Origin: Saccharibacillus kuerlensis DSM 22868 | GTDB taxonomy: Bacteria; Bacillota; Bacilli; Paenibacillales; Paenibacillaceae | Reading direction: 5' to 3' | Assembly: GCF_000378145.1 (NCBI RefSeq) | Contig: NZ_KB899279.1 | Span: forward strand, 203,127-267,126 | DNA: 64,000 nucleotides | Part shown: positions 27,154 to 36,737 of the stretch, piece by piece | Layout of the letters: the number at the start of each line of letters is the position of its first letter | How positions within the stretch are numbered: position 1 is the stretch's first letter | Made by a program: the position numbers and the translations under genes | The notes under the pieces: model-generated | The model's input: the letters and a program-made list of their open reading frames with translations, nothing else | Database searches by the model: none | What the model was told of the DNA's origin: nothing

Positions 27154-29610
27154 TTACTTGAATTTCGACTGATCTCTACGTTCAAAATGCGCATGCAGCC
27201 GATACTCGCAAACTTCCCACGTCCACCGATGCAGTAGATCCTTATCTCCTTCCGCCACTTCAAAACTCAATCCAAACTCCCCATCCGCAAACTCCACCTG
27301 ACTGCCTTTCACCCCTGCCCACTTGCTCATTGGCATGCCCGCGATCAGCTTCGCCACCTTCGTTCGCGTCTGCTCGTTCCAGTTCCACAGCCGCTTCGAC
27401 TCCTTGTCGCTGAAGTCGATCCGTTTGCGGTACTCCTTCTTTGTCAGATAATCATGAAAAAACGCTGCAACTTCTTCCGGCGTTACCGCCTCATTCCACC
27501 GATCCGCGCCGCGTTCCAACATATACAGCAGCACAATCATCTTGTAGCTTTTCGCCATCACAGTCTTTTCCACGTCGCGCAGCCAAGCTTCGTAACGCTC
27601 GAATACCTGCTGCTCCTGCTCATTCAGCATACTCGCCCAGTTTAGGAACCCAACATAAGACCCAAACTCGTCCCGATAGCCTTTGCTCATAGATCGGCCC
27701 TGCAAATGCAGCTCCAGATAAGTCGGAACGCGGCCAAGCTCACCCTTAAGATCTAGAAAATCGCGATGCAGCTTCTCCCGGTACGGCGCGCGTTTGCGGC
27801 TCAGTTCATCCAGTAGATTGACGACCGCCGTCTCCAACTGGATCGAGCAGCTGTCCGGCACAATCGGGATTCCGGTTGGCCGTTCCTTTTTTCCAGCCGT
27901 ATCGTCTTCATCGCCATAGTCCGCAAACAAACTCAGCTTCACGTCCGCGTTCCGGTAGTTGCCGATCAGATCGATAATGACGCAGTGCGATTTGCCTTCC
28001 GCTAGACGCAGCCCCCGGCCCACCTGCTGGATGAATACGGTCAGTGACTCGGTCGGCCGGACGAACAGCAGCGTATCGACGCTTGGAATATCCGTGCCTT
28101 CGTTGAATAGATCGACGGTGAACAGTACTTCCAGCTCTCCACCGTCCAGTCTGCGAATCACTTCTTCCCGACTCATTTCCCGAGTGCGCGAGTGCAGGCT
28201 GAGTGTCCGGCTGCCCCTCGTGCGGAAATAGTCTGACAAATAATCCGCCTGCTGGATCGAAGAACAGAATGCGATCGTGCGCGTCTGCCGTCTGAGCGTC
28301 CAAGCCTCATAGACGCGCTCCGCATACTCCTGCCGAAGCTGCGCTGCAAGCAGCTGCTCCTCGTCGTAATGGCTGCCCAGCCAGCGAATACCAGAATAGT
28401 CCGTCTCGTCGTGCACGCCGTAATACTGGAAAGGCGCCAGCCATTCTCGCCGGATCGCCTCGATAAAATGAATCCGGTACGCCACGTTCCCGCCGCACAG
28501 CGCATACACGTCCTGCCCGTCCATCCGATCCGGCGTCGCCGTAATGCCCAGCATAAACTGCGGTTTGAAATAGTCGATCACCGACTGATACGATCTTGCC
28601 GCCGCATGGTGGAACTCATCGATCACGATCAGGTCAAACGCATCCGGCGCAAATGTCTCCCGATGCTTTTTCATCCCCAGCGTATAGATCGAAGCAAACA
28701 CGCAGTCTGCGCCGCTTTCTTTGCTCTGCCCGTTATAGAGGCCGTGGCTGCGCTCTGGAAGAACATGCGCGAACGAGCGAACCGCCTGCTTCAGAATCTC
28801 TTCCCGGTGCGCAACAAACAGAACCCTTTGATATCTTTGCGCCAAAAAAGCAGCCAGATACGTTTTCCCGAGTCCTGTCGCCATCACCACCATTGCGCGG
28901 TCGTACTCTTCCTCGATCGTCGCCGTCAGCGCATCCAGTGCCATCTCCTGAGCGGGCCTCGGCTGGATCGCTGCGTCGGTCTTCCGTTCCTCTGTCGGAC
29001 TCTCTTCCTGCACATCCCCGACGTCCGCTTCGGCTTCTTCCATCTCGATCACCTGCCGCTGCAGCTCGGGATTTTTGCGGTGATTGAGCAGATACTCTTC
29101 TTCGTACAGCGCGATCGTATCCTCTGTCAGCGGCAGCGTGGCGTCGTGATAAAGGTTCTCCATGAACTGGTCCATCGCATTGCGGAACGTATACGGCTCC
29201 GCCTGCGCGTTCATCGCCAGATTCCATTCATACCCCGTCTTCATCGCCGAGAACGAAAAATTGGAAGAGCCGACGATCAGCAGCCCTTCCCCGTTTTCGT
29301 AGTCGAATAGATAAGCCTTGGGATGAAAAGACGTACCCATGCTCCGCCACAGCCGTGCTTCGAGCCGATCGTCGATAGCCAGTAGCTTACGCAGCCCTTC
29401 CGGCTGAGTAATGTACAGATAATCCCCCGCCAGCATCTTCACTTCGGCCCCGCGATCCAGCGCCTTTTTCAGATGCGGAGCCAGTAGATTAACGCCGGAC
29501 TGCATGAGAAAAGACGTCATGATATAGATGCCCGTCGCATTCTGCATCCCCGCAATCAGCTCATCCCCCAGGTTGCGGGTAATGAGCTTGACGTTAAGAT
29601 TCGTGGACAT
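27154..29610 (-). CDS. PLD nuclease - SF2 helicase fusion
   Basis: 818 residues. The N-terminal PLD-type site is FHPKAYLFDYENGEGLLIVG with SSNFS (His96, Lys98, Asn117). The motor has ATGLGKT (about 243-249), DEFHHA (about 326) and QQVGRGLRLAEG (motif VI). The C-terminal 250 residues are helical and lack the DUF3427 beta domain of the 21673 homologue. The gene overlaps the preceding MazG-like gene by 17 bases, so coupling is strong. Predicted to act on foreign DNA as a nuclease-helicase. GC-rich, unlike the genes on both sides. Confidence 0.86.
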   Translation of the reverse strand: MSTNLNVKLITRNLGDELIAGMQNATGIYIMTSFLMQSGVNLLAPHLKKALDRGAEVKMLAGDYLYITQPEGLRKLLAIDDRLEARLWRSMGTSFHPKAYLFDYENGEGLLIVGSSNFSFSAMKTGYEWNLAMNAQAEPYTFRNAMDQFMENLYHDATLPLTEDTIALYEEEYLLNHRKNPELQRQVIEMEEAEADVGDVQEESPTEERKTDAAIQPRPAQEMALDALTATIEEEYDRAMVVMATGLGKTYLAAFLAQRYQRVLFVAHREEILKQAVRSFAHVLPERSHGLYNGQSKESGADCVFASIYTLGMKKHRETFAPDAFDLIVIDEFHHAAARSYQSVIDYFKPQFMLGITATPDRMDGQDVYALCGGNVAYRIHFIEAIRREWLAPFQYYGVHDETDYSGIRWLGSHYDEEQLLAAQLRQEYAERVYEAWTLRRQTRTIAFCSSIQQADYLSDYFRTRGSRTLSLHSRTREMSREEVIRRLDGGELEVLFTVDLFNEGTDIPSVDTLLFVRPTESLTVFIQQVGRGLRLAEGKSHCVIIDLIGNYRNADVKLSLFADYGDEDDTAGKKERPTGIPIVPDSCSIQLETAVVNLLDELSRKRAPYREKLHRDFLDLKGELGRVPTYLELHLQGRSMSKGYRDEFGSYVGFLNWASMLNEQEQQVFERYEAWLRDVEKTVMAKSYKMIVLLYMLERGADRWNEAVTPEEVAAFFHDYLTKKEYRKRIDFSDKESKRLWNWNEQTRTKVAKLIAGMPMSKWAGVKGSQVEFADGEFGLSFEVAEGDKDLLHRWTWEVCEYRLHAHFERRDQSKFK

Positions 29611-29920
29611 CGATTAGGTAGATCCGTTGGTCGAAACCGCCGCGCTTGACGGCTTTGTCGACGCGGATCTGCTCCAGTGTCTCGGGATCTGCGCCGTGCG
29701 TGACAGCCAGCGCGTGGATCACTTCGAGCATGTCGGCGAGTTCTTCCAGCGCGTCAGCGTCGGAGGAAGCGGCGAAGTATTCGTCGGCTTCCTCGCGCAG
29801 TTTGGCACGGAGTTCGGTTGCGTATTCGGCTTCATCCAGGATGCGGGTGGTGAATGATTTGCCGGTGGATTCAATGATATTAGGGATGAGGTCGCGGATT
29901 AGTTTGTTGTGAGTTGTCAT
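29594..29920 (-). CDS. MazG-like NTP pyrophosphohydrolase (COG4997 type)
   Basis: 108 residues. All-alpha NTP pyrophosphatase fold: KLIRDLIPNIIESTGK at the start, metal-binding LREEADEYF and EELADMLEV, and KAVKRGGFDQRIYL at the end. It should hydrolyse nucleoside triphosphates to monophosphates. AAGGAG precedes the ATG. It overlaps and precedes the PLD-helicase gene, the same gene order as NUDIX plus PLD-helicase at 21275-24567. Confidence 0.88.
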   Translation of the reverse strand: MTTHNKLIRDLIPNIIESTGKSFTTRILDEAEYATELRAKLREEADEYFAASSDADALEELADMLEVIHALAVTHGADPETLEQIRVDKAVKRGGFDQRIYLIDVHES

Positions 29921-29991
29921 AACTAAAATGGTGCTCCTTATAGTTTCTCTTTTAAAGGATTCAAATCAATTCATAAAGTAAAATTTGTGCT

Positions 29992-31500
29992 TCAAGAAGA
30001 AATATAGACCATATCCTCTAAAGATTTTCCATATGCAGCAAATATACCTCTTAAGTTAGCTTCAAACTTACTTGCCGCCCAATGATCGCACTTTATAATG
30101 ATTAACTTATTTTTAGCCCGAGTTACTGCTACATAATGATTATAAATGCTAGACATATCATGTAATCGATAATCCTCTGCAAAAACTATAACTTGGTCAA
30201 ATTCTAATCCTTTAGAGGAATGAAAAGTAATAGATGTGTTTTGATATCTCTCAGATTCAAAGGCAACATGAAACGACTCATTTTTCAAAGTTTCTTGAAG
30301 CTTTCTGACATGTCTCATTTCAATTGAGTAGTTAAGATATTCTCCTAAGCCGGAGATATTCTCAAAAAACCCATCAGAATCATAGAGAGAATCTTTGATT
30401 CTTTGCAAAAAATCACTTATAATTTTTACTTTTCTCTTAGAGTTTTCTCCTTCATTGGGAATCTCTGAAATAAAGTCATAAACAGAATAATGATTCAAAA
30501 CATAGTTTTTAGCGATTGAATTATAAATCCATGCTGACTCTGTAGTTATATCCGCCAAAGGAATTTTAGGTATATGAATACATTCAAAGCCAACACTCGA
30601 AAGTTCTTCAGCACCTTTTTTAGAATTATCATTACTAAATCTTAACAAAGCCGTAGTTTTCGAATTATCTATAAACTGCAATACATCTTGGTACCAAGTA
30701 TTATAAGTGCTATTTACCCATATTATATTTTCTAATTGTTTAGTTTCTACATAATTTACACGAGTTTCTTCACATAATAGATTAGAGTAATTTTGTATTT
30801 GCTGACAGGATCGGAAATTATCCGAAAGTGAAATTTTACTAAAATTATCTTTTCTCCATATGCTTTTAAACGCTTCTGGATAAGCGCCTCTCCAAATGTA
30901 TATGGATTGTTTGTCATCGCCAACTATGAATGTTTCAATGTCGAGTTTTTCTGCTAAAAACATAAATAACTCATGCATGCTTTTATCACAGTCTTGATAC
31001 TCATCGATATAGATTTTAAAATATTTAGCTTGCAAGTATAACTGACATGCTTTTGATCTTTTAACTATATCTTGAGCTAATTCGAAAATAAAATTTTTCT
31101 TGTCGTCACTATATGCACCTAAAGTTGCTTTTTGTGCTACTACCTCTAAACCCTCCTCAAAAGAAGAAAAGTTTGTTGAATAATCCGCACTTAAAATTAT
31201 GTCATACGTAGGTCCGTAAACATCTTTAATAAAAGGTTGTACGATCTCTTCGATTACAAAACTATTGTTTGTTCCAATAAAATGCCTAGATACATCAACT
31301 TTAATTCTTTCCTTTATTTCTTGAGCAGCCTTTATAGTAAATGTAACAGCAGCTATTACTTTGTGATCTTTATTTACTTCTATTTCATTCACTATTTTAT
31401 TCACCATTGTATGCGTTTTTCCAGTTCCTGCACTTGCACTCACCACTAAATGACCTCTTTTTTCTACTATTTCTTTTTGAGTACTCGTTAGTTTATTCAA
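29992..31500 (-). CDS. gajB: Gabija protein B, UvrD-like SF1 helicase
   Basis: About 502 residues from a TTG at 31498-31500 preceded by AAAGAAGTGA; the frame is open to a TTG at 31524 without a binding site. Walker A is SASAGTGKTHT, motif II FKIYIDEYQD, motif III FIVGDDKQSIYIWRGA, and motif VI VAVTRAKNKLIII. Each segment matches the known Bacillus cereus GajB closely, including IRPFIKD-like and FRSCQQIQNYSNL. GajB senses nucleotide or DNA-end changes and supports GajA. The start overlaps the gajA stop. AT-rich. Confidence 0.93.
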   Translation of the reverse strand: MNKLTSTQKEIVEKRGHLVVSASAGTGKTHTMVNKIVNEIEVNKDHKVIAAVTFTIKAAQEIKERIKVDVSRHFIGTNNSFVIEEIVQPFIKDVYGPTYDIILSADYSTNFSSFEEGLEVVAQKATLGAYSDDKKNFIFELAQDIVKRSKACQLYLQAKYFKIYIDEYQDCDKSMHELFMFLAEKLDIETFIVGDDKQSIYIWRGAYPEAFKSIWRKDNFSKISLSDNFRSCQQIQNYSNLLCEETRVNYVETKQLENIIWVNSTYNTWYQDVLQFIDNSKTTALLRFSNDNSKKGAEELSSVGFECIHIPKIPLADITTESAWIYNSIAKNYVLNHYSVYDFISEIPNEGENSKRKVKIISDFLQRIKDSLYDSDGFFENISGLGEYLNYSIEMRHVRKLQETLKNESFHVAFESERYQNTSITFHSSKGLEFDQVIVFAEDYRLHDMSSIYNHYVAVTRAKNKLIIIKCDHWAASKFEANLRGIFAAYGKSLEDMVYISS

Positions 31501-33179
31501 TTTTTTATCACTTCTTTCAGACAAGCAAAGTTGTAGTGTTCATATATTTCTTTACATGTCTTTTCGTCTAAGTACTGTAATAGTTCTACCATATTAGTGT
31601 GTTTTGCAGCTTGCAAGTAACTAACGGGATCACTTTTCTTTAACCATACTACTAGTTTATCGTGTATTACTTCATCCAAGTCATTTTCTAGATCACTTTT
31701 TGATAAAAACAGCGAAAAGTCTTTTCTTATTTCATCTAGCTTTTTTTGATTGTTATTGTATAGAGTTATTTTGTCTGTAATACTATTTGACGTTACTGGT
31801 TTGATCGGCAATTTGTATTTGGCGTCTTTTGTATACTTGTTGCATCGAAAAAATCCTAAAACACTATATCCCTTTTTACTACTGCGAAGATCATTATCTG
31901 TCTTGATGATGCATTTTATGCCTAACCCTTTCAATATATCAAAGTACTTTTCAAATCCTATACCATTGGCTGCTAAAAGATAAGCGCCATCGGCTTCGTA
32001 GAATGGATTTACTACAGAAAGTACTTTTTCGAAAAACATTATTTCAGAAGGACCTTCTACCAAAAGTACTCTATCAGCGAATATTGCTTCTGATAAGTTT
32101 CTATTTAAAATCTTTTTGTAAGATTCGTAAGCATCAGGAATTTTGTAAAAAGCACTTACGCTATCGACCTTTGTTTTGTTATAAATTCGAACAAGGTTTA
32201 CAAAGTTCATTTCGTAGAGTATAAATGGTGAATGTGTCGCTACAAAAAGGTATTTATACCTTTCATCCGAAAAAATTATTCTTGACAGTGCAATTTGCAT
32301 AGAACGATGCAAATGATTTTCTGGCTCTTCTATTAAAAAAAGCGTTATTTTTTTTTCGCTCATTTCACTAGCTATTAAATCAAACAGAGAATAAGACAAA
32401 AGTTTTTTCCTTCCATCACCGGCTGTTGGATAGAGATTAGTATCATCATCACGCTTAACATAGGGAATTAAATTTGAGTAAAGGCCTTTAATTGCAACTT
32501 CAGATTTTACTGAAACTGAAATATTATCATTTCTATATTTTTTATATTCGGGAGTCACTTTTGCTTCAAAATCTTTAATCCCTGACAGAGAAGCTATCTT
32601 TTCATTAAGATCGCCTATAACTCCTTTGATTTCTTGTAATACATTTTTGTCTTCTTCTTCATCATTTTTCATCAACTTACTCACATTTTTTTTAAATAAA
32701 TTTTGAAGGTCTACATACGAATCTATATAGACCACATTCATAACGTAATCTATTTCATATAAATATCCTCTTTGTTTCATTTCTTGTAAGTTATTAATGT
32801 CTCCCCCCCAATAAAGAAGAGGTACTCCTGTAAGTTCAGCGTAATCGTACTGTGCAACAAGTCTTATAAAAACTTGCTGATGAGAACTCAATAAAGCCCC
32901 TTTCAACTGAGCTCTTAATTTCTGATTATCTGTACAAGTAAGATCGCTAATGTCTATTGTTAAAGTTATTTCAATCGGTAAGTTCGTGTTTCTACAGTGA
33001 TAATCAGAGTCAAAAAAATTCTGCCTTCTCACATCCTTATCAAAAACAAACCTAAATGCACTTAAAAAATTTGATTTTCCCACATCGTTCAAACCGAAAA
33101 AGGCATTTTTATTAGCTAACGTTACTTCTACATCTTCAAAATTTCTGAAATTTTTAATGTGAACATTTTTGAATTCCAA
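31497..33179 (-). CDS. gajA: Gabija protein A, ATPase-TOPRIM (OLD-like) nuclease
   Basis: 560 residues, TTG start. ABC-type ATPase halves (FGLNDVGKSNFL, residues 28-38; FLIEEPENHLHRSMQIALS, signature; THSPFILYEM) enclose a dimerisation region. A C-terminal TOPRIM nuclease follows: VLLVEGPSEIMFFEKVL, IIKTDNDLR, and a tail FACLKEVI. All are near-identical in place to GajA of Bacillus cereus (578 residues). GajA nicks phage DNA when nucleotides are depleted. It forms a complete Gabija pair with the gene after it. Confidence 0.95.
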   Translation of the reverse strand: MEFKNVHIKNFRNFEDVEVTLANKNAFFGLNDVGKSNFLSAFRFVFDKDVRRQNFFDSDYHCRNTNLPIEITLTIDISDLTCTDNQKLRAQLKGALLSSHQQVFIRLVAQYDYAELTGVPLLYWGGDINNLQEMKQRGYLYEIDYVMNVVYIDSYVDLQNLFKKNVSKLMKNDEEEDKNVLQEIKGVIGDLNEKIASLSGIKDFEAKVTPEYKKYRNDNISVSVKSEVAIKGLYSNLIPYVKRDDDTNLYPTAGDGRKKLLSYSLFDLIASEMSEKKITLFLIEEPENHLHRSMQIALSRIIFSDERYKYLFVATHSPFILYEMNFVNLVRIYNKTKVDSVSAFYKIPDAYESYKKILNRNLSEAIFADRVLLVEGPSEIMFFEKVLSVVNPFYEADGAYLLAANGIGFEKYFDILKGLGIKCIIKTDNDLRSSKKGYSVLGFFRCNKYTKDAKYKLPIKPVTSNSITDKITLYNNNQKKLDEIRKDFSLFLSKSDLENDLDEVIHDKLVVWLKKSDPVSYLQAAKHTNMVELLQYLDEKTCKEIYEHYNFACLKEVIKN

Positions 33180-33205
33180 AATACCCAGCCTCTTTTCTTA
33201 CTAAA

Positions 33206-33702
33206 TTAAATTATGTTCTTCTCTACATAGTAAGCAGCAAGTCCAGACAAGTTCAAAGTTTCAATTAAAAAACGATCTTTTTCAAAAATCCAAAGCTCAA
33301 ATTTTTGTTCATCTTCGTTAAATCGAATCTCTCCGTAACCAGTAAATCTAACTTGTCATTTTCACTTACATATCTCTGGATAAGATGAAATAAGCTAAAT
33401 GCATCTGGATCATTTGCCAAAAAGGCTTCTCCAAATCGAATGTCAACATTGCTTTTGTTTTGCTTTACAGAAATCACCGCATCGGTTTTACTGAAACTTA
33501 CTGCTTTTATAAAACCGCCTTTAATCGTTTTAGTTTTTCCGATATCTTTTTCATTGAAAGTTTCAAGCTCTTTTTGACGAATATTAGGGGCATGCAAATT
33601 TCCTACTTCTTCTTCGTTGCTAAGCTTTTCTCCATCCGCAACTAACTGAACTATAGGCCGAGTACCCTTGCCTTCAACAATCGGGCTTTTTTCTTTTCTC
33701 AC
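33206..33702 (-). pseudogene. C-terminal part of zinc-ribbon protein, frameshifted near its end
   Basis: From GTG 33700-33702 the frame runs to a stop at 33265. About 25 codons before that stop another frame reads QVRFTGYGEIRFNEDEQ, then FELWIFEKDRFLIETLNLSG and AAYYVEKNII to a stop at 33206-33208. This second reading is far more protein-like, so one base has probably been lost near 33355. The upstream half (PNIRQKELETFNEKDIGK, VDIRFGEAFL) looks like a nucleic-acid-binding beta domain. The start overlaps the previous stop (GTGA), and A-rich sequence there suggests the two were once one protein. A sequencing error is possible. Confidence 0.65.
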
Positions 33703-34070
33703 TGACTTCCTTTTTTAAGTTTTTCTTTCTCTTCATTCGTTAAAGTAGAATCAAAATATGCATTTTTTAATGATTGTTGTATTCTTTCTTCTGAAGCTGT
33801 TACATTGGCTACTTGCGAACGATCTACTCCAGTTCCAGTTTTGATGCGTTCAAACCTATGAATGCAATTTGCCGAATGATCAGAACGTTGCCAAGTTTTA
33901 AAATGTTTAGTTCGACCAGATGAAAATACCAGCTTAGCTTCGCACCCTAATGTCGAACAAATCAAATTCCCTCTGTAAGTACTGATATAAGAGTCTTTGT
34001 CAATATCACCTTTCGTCAGTGTACGAACTAAAATCCCCTGTTTCACATAATCTGCTGATAAAATCGACAT
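33699..34070 (-). CDS. Small zinc-ribbon protein upstream of Gabija
   Basis: 123 residues. CSTLGC (two Cys), KHFKTWQRSDHSANCIH (Cys, His) form a probable zinc site, as in CoiA-like N-terminal domains that sense nucleic acid. The C-terminal tail is charged. It ends in KLKKGSQ on the run CTTAAAAAAGG; a one-base shift in that A-run would fuse it to the next frame (KLKKRKSVRKEKSPIVEG). Together they lie directly upstream of gajA on the same strand in the same AT-rich stretch. Not known as part of Gabija. Confidence 0.6.
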   Translation of the reverse strand: MSILSADYVKQGILVRTLTKGDIDKDSYISTYRGNLICSTLGCEAKLVFSSGRTKHFKTWQRSDHSANCIHRFERIKTGTGVDRSQVANVTASEERIQQSLKNAYFDSTLTNEEKEKLKKGSQ

Positions 34071-34133
34071 TAAAACTACCCTCTTTCTTAAGATTAGTTT
34101 TTGTTATGTCATAATTATGAGAATACACAAAAT

Positions 34134-36065
34134 TTATTTAAGGTTCTTTTTCAATTTACTAGTTACACTTTTAGATCTTTCGAACTCATCCAACCACCCC
34201 GCAAACCCTTCCGCCTTACAATAGCTGAGGAACAACCAATCCATCGCCCTCGTCATCCCAATATAAAACAGCGAAACTTCCCGCTCCACGTTCTCCTCCA
34301 GCTTAAAAGGCATACTTTCCACGTTCACGATAAACACCGCTTTAAAGTCCAGCCCTTTCGAACTGTCGATCGTCGACAGTTTCACGGTCTGCGCGTTCCG
34401 ATCATACGCCCGCTTCGCTGCAACGTTCTCCGCGATCCAGTCGTGCGGAATCTCTAGCTTCTCCAGCTCTTTTTGCAGCCGATCCACGTACGAATACGAG
34501 TAGTTGTTTCGCACCCGGTACAGAATCGCGATGTCCGCGTAAGGCACTTTTTTCTCTTCATGCAGCTTGCGGATCGCGCGGGCGACCCAGGATGCTTCTT
34601 CATTAAAGTTGGCGCACTGCTTGATAATTGGTTCCGCGCCTTTGCGTTTGGTGCTCTGAGGCGGGATGATCTCGACGCCGTCGACGCTGGTGCCTTCCTT
34701 CACGCGGTCCTTCAGCGCTGAATGCGTACGGTAGAAGTCCCAGGCGAAGTTCACGATCTGCGAGGTGTTGCGGTAGTTGATGCTCAGGATCTTGGAACGT
34801 CCGCGGAAGTCAAGACCGGTGCTGGACGAGAGACTTGTTTTCCTTTTAAAAATGTTCTGGGCCTTGTCCTCAACGAGCAGCAAGGATTGGGTTTCCGGGT
34901 TCAGCACCTTACTCAGCAGCTCCAGCCACGACGGTTCGAAGTCCTGACCTTCGTCGATCAGGATCGCGTCGTATTTGGGCAGGATGGTCTCGCCGCGGTC
35001 GATCTTGGGCAGCAGACTCTCGATCCCGTCGTCCCGGATCTTCAGCGCATTCCACAGCCATTCATGGAAAGTAGCGGTTTCGATATTGTGCTTGTTGGCA
35101 GCTGAATTGCCGTTCTCGTCCGGGCTCATGCTGGCAAAATCGAACAGGTCCTCCGGTTCTTCCATCATCTTCTCGATCATGCCCTTCAGCACGCGGGACA
35201 GCGGGATGCCGTAGCAGAGCACGAGAATCTTCCAGTCCGGATGGTCTTTGGCCAATAGGCGGGCACGAGCCGATAGGATGAGCGTCTTGCCGCTGCCGGC
35301 GACGCCGCGGATCAGCCGGTTCTTATCGCCAAGCTGACGTGCGAGCGATTCCTGGTGCAGATCCATCGCCTGAAGATTGTGCAGCGACAGCAGCAGCTGA
35401 TCGTCGTAATGCGACGGCTGCTTGTACTCTGCGCTGATCCGCACTTCGGGGAACAGATGGTAGCGAATCGCTTTGATGTCGTCTTGGCTGAGGATCTGGC
35501 TGGGATGAAAAGGAATCGTGAACATGCCCAGCATCCGCTCCAGCAGTCTTGTGCCGTCAAAGCCTTCGTGATCGGTGTCGATATCGTCCCGGGTCAGCAG
35601 AAACTGCGGTTCGATCACCCGCTGCAGACTGTGTTTGACGATATGTGTTTCCCGCATTCGGGTCAGCACGACGCCGAAGCCGAACCGGAATTTGAGTTTG
35701 CCGTGATAGGTACCGCCGGTCTGGACCAGGCTCTTGTCTTTCTTCAGCTTGTCGGCAATACGGAAAGCATAACTGCGCGCCTGCTGCAGCGGATTGATCA
35801 CGGTGCTCAGCTCGCCCTGCGTGTTGTAGATGCGCCATTCGTCGGGATAGAGTTCGTACAGCGTGCTCTCGGTATAGTCTTTCACTTCCAGCACAAGCAT
35901 GCCGAGGTCCGGTCCGATTACAACATAGTCGGGGCATCGGCCGCCGATTCGGGGTTCGAAATAAACGATATAATCGTCGGGAAGATGTTCGCGGAGCGTA
36001 TGGAATAACAGGCGTTCGCCTGCGGTCGCTTTTTTGGGGATGGTTTCCGGGATCATGTAAGCCAT
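34134..36065 (-). CDS. NERD-domain nuclease - SF1 helicase
   Basis: 643 residues. N-terminal NERD nuclease domain: EPRIGGRCPDYVVIGPD and MLVLEVKDYT (the D...ExK core, about residues 40-65). The UvrD/Rep-type motor has GVAGSGKTLILSARARLLAK, AILIDEGQDFEPSWLELL and the C-terminal STIDSSKGLDFKAVF and FYIGMTRAMDWLFLS. AGGAGTG precedes the ATG. It is GC-rich, unlike the Gabija block right after it. NERD-helicases are frequent in defence islands; whether this acts alone is unknown. Confidence 0.87.
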   Translation of the reverse strand: MAYMIPETIPKKATAGERLLFHTLREHLPDDYIVYFEPRIGGRCPDYVVIGPDLGMLVLEVKDYTESTLYELYPDEWRIYNTQGELSTVINPLQQARSYAFRIADKLKKDKSLVQTGGTYHGKLKFRFGFGVVLTRMRETHIVKHSLQRVIEPQFLLTRDDIDTDHEGFDGTRLLERMLGMFTIPFHPSQILSQDDIKAIRYHLFPEVRISAEYKQPSHYDDQLLLSLHNLQAMDLHQESLARQLGDKNRLIRGVAGSGKTLILSARARLLAKDHPDWKILVLCYGIPLSRVLKGMIEKMMEEPEDLFDFASMSPDENGNSAANKHNIETATFHEWLWNALKIRDDGIESLLPKIDRGETILPKYDAILIDEGQDFEPSWLELLSKVLNPETQSLLLVEDKAQNIFKRKTSLSSSTGLDFRGRSKILSINYRNTSQIVNFAWDFYRTHSALKDRVKEGTSVDGVEIIPPQSTKRKGAEPIIKQCANFNEEASWVARAIRKLHEEKKVPYADIAILYRVRNNYSYSYVDRLQKELEKLEIPHDWIAENVAAKRAYDRNAQTVKLSTIDSSKGLDFKAVFIVNVESMPFKLEENVEREVSLFYIGMTRAMDWLFLSYCKAEGFAGWLDEFERSKSVTSKLKKNLK

Positions 36066-36469
36066 ATGTCATCACTCCTGATGTGGTCAGACCCCTGTTG
36101 AAAGTGGCGGTTGGAGATCCGGTGCTTCCGGAATCTGACGGGATGGTGCTTAGACCGAATTTGAACGGCCCGTGCACAGGATGGCAAAGCATTATGAATG
36201 AACATGAAGCAGCATCAGCTGCAGATAAATGCAATCGGACGAACAAAAGTCTGAGCAAAAAAACTCAACCAGGCCCTCCGACATGGGTCACGAGTTTGGT
36301 ACTTAACTAAAAACTATTGTAACTTGCTTAGCGTTATTTTGGAACTAGATTACCAGTAATTTTTCTAAAATTTCCTTAATGAGTTGAGGAAGCACTACTT
36401 TTCCGTACATTTCTTTACTACTTATGATGCGCTTCAATAACGAAGAGCGCAAATTGGCTAAGAAAAAAC
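36066..36469. other. 400-base gap with one copy of a direct repeat
   Basis: No supported gene. At 36316-36332 is ATTGTAACTTGCTTAGC, which recurs at 40409-40425 on the other side of the McrBC operon; the 50 following bases are similar in both places. Confidence 0.5.
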
Positions 36470-36496
36470 CGCACCCATAGTGGGCACGGCTTTCTT
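36470..36496 (-). terminator. Terminator of the McrBC operon
   Basis: AAAACCGCACCCA / TGGGCACGGCTTT stem with T-run on the minus strand, just after the last small gene. Confidence 0.75.
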
Positions 36497-36503
36497 TTAA
36501 CCT

Positions 36504-36713
36504 TTATATTCTTAGGTCTTTTTTAATCAAACGCTTTTTCTCTTGAATATACTTTTGCATCTCAGTATCCATTTTCACACGTTCTTCTTCCGCAGGGGGT
36601 ACTATTACAACTCCGCTTGGTTGTCTTGTGGCAGCTTGTCCTGCAGGTGGTCGAATACCTGGGCGGTTTGAATTTCCGAAAGGAGTTAAAGAACGCTTTT
36701 GCACCTTACGCAT
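36504..36713 (-). CDS. Small proline-rich protein at the end of the McrBC operon
   Basis: 69 residues. Basic start, a Pro/Gly/Ala-rich disordered middle (RPGIRPPAGQAATRQP) and a charged C-terminal helix (EMQKYIQEKKRLIKKDLRI). A perfect AAGGAGGGA precedes the ATG. It follows the GNAT-like gene after 24 bases. It looks like a partner or antitoxin of that protein, but no family is recognised. Confidence 0.65.
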   Translation of the reverse strand: MRKVQKRSLTPFGNSNRPGIRPPAGQAATRQPSGVVIVPPAEEERVKMDTEMQKYIQEKKRLIKKDLRI

Positions 36714-36737
36714 CTTGTTCCCTCCTTATCATGCTTA

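Noticed and set aside
33700-33720. Programmed -1 frameshift at the A-run between the zinc-ribbon frames
   Set aside because: The run CTTAAAAAAGG does not allow both tRNAs to re-pair in the right frame, and the GTG has its own binding site; coupling or a base loss explains it better.
36083-36310. 75-codon open frame upstream of the NERD-helicase
   Set aside because: No binding site and no protein-like pattern; overlaps the helicase promoter region.
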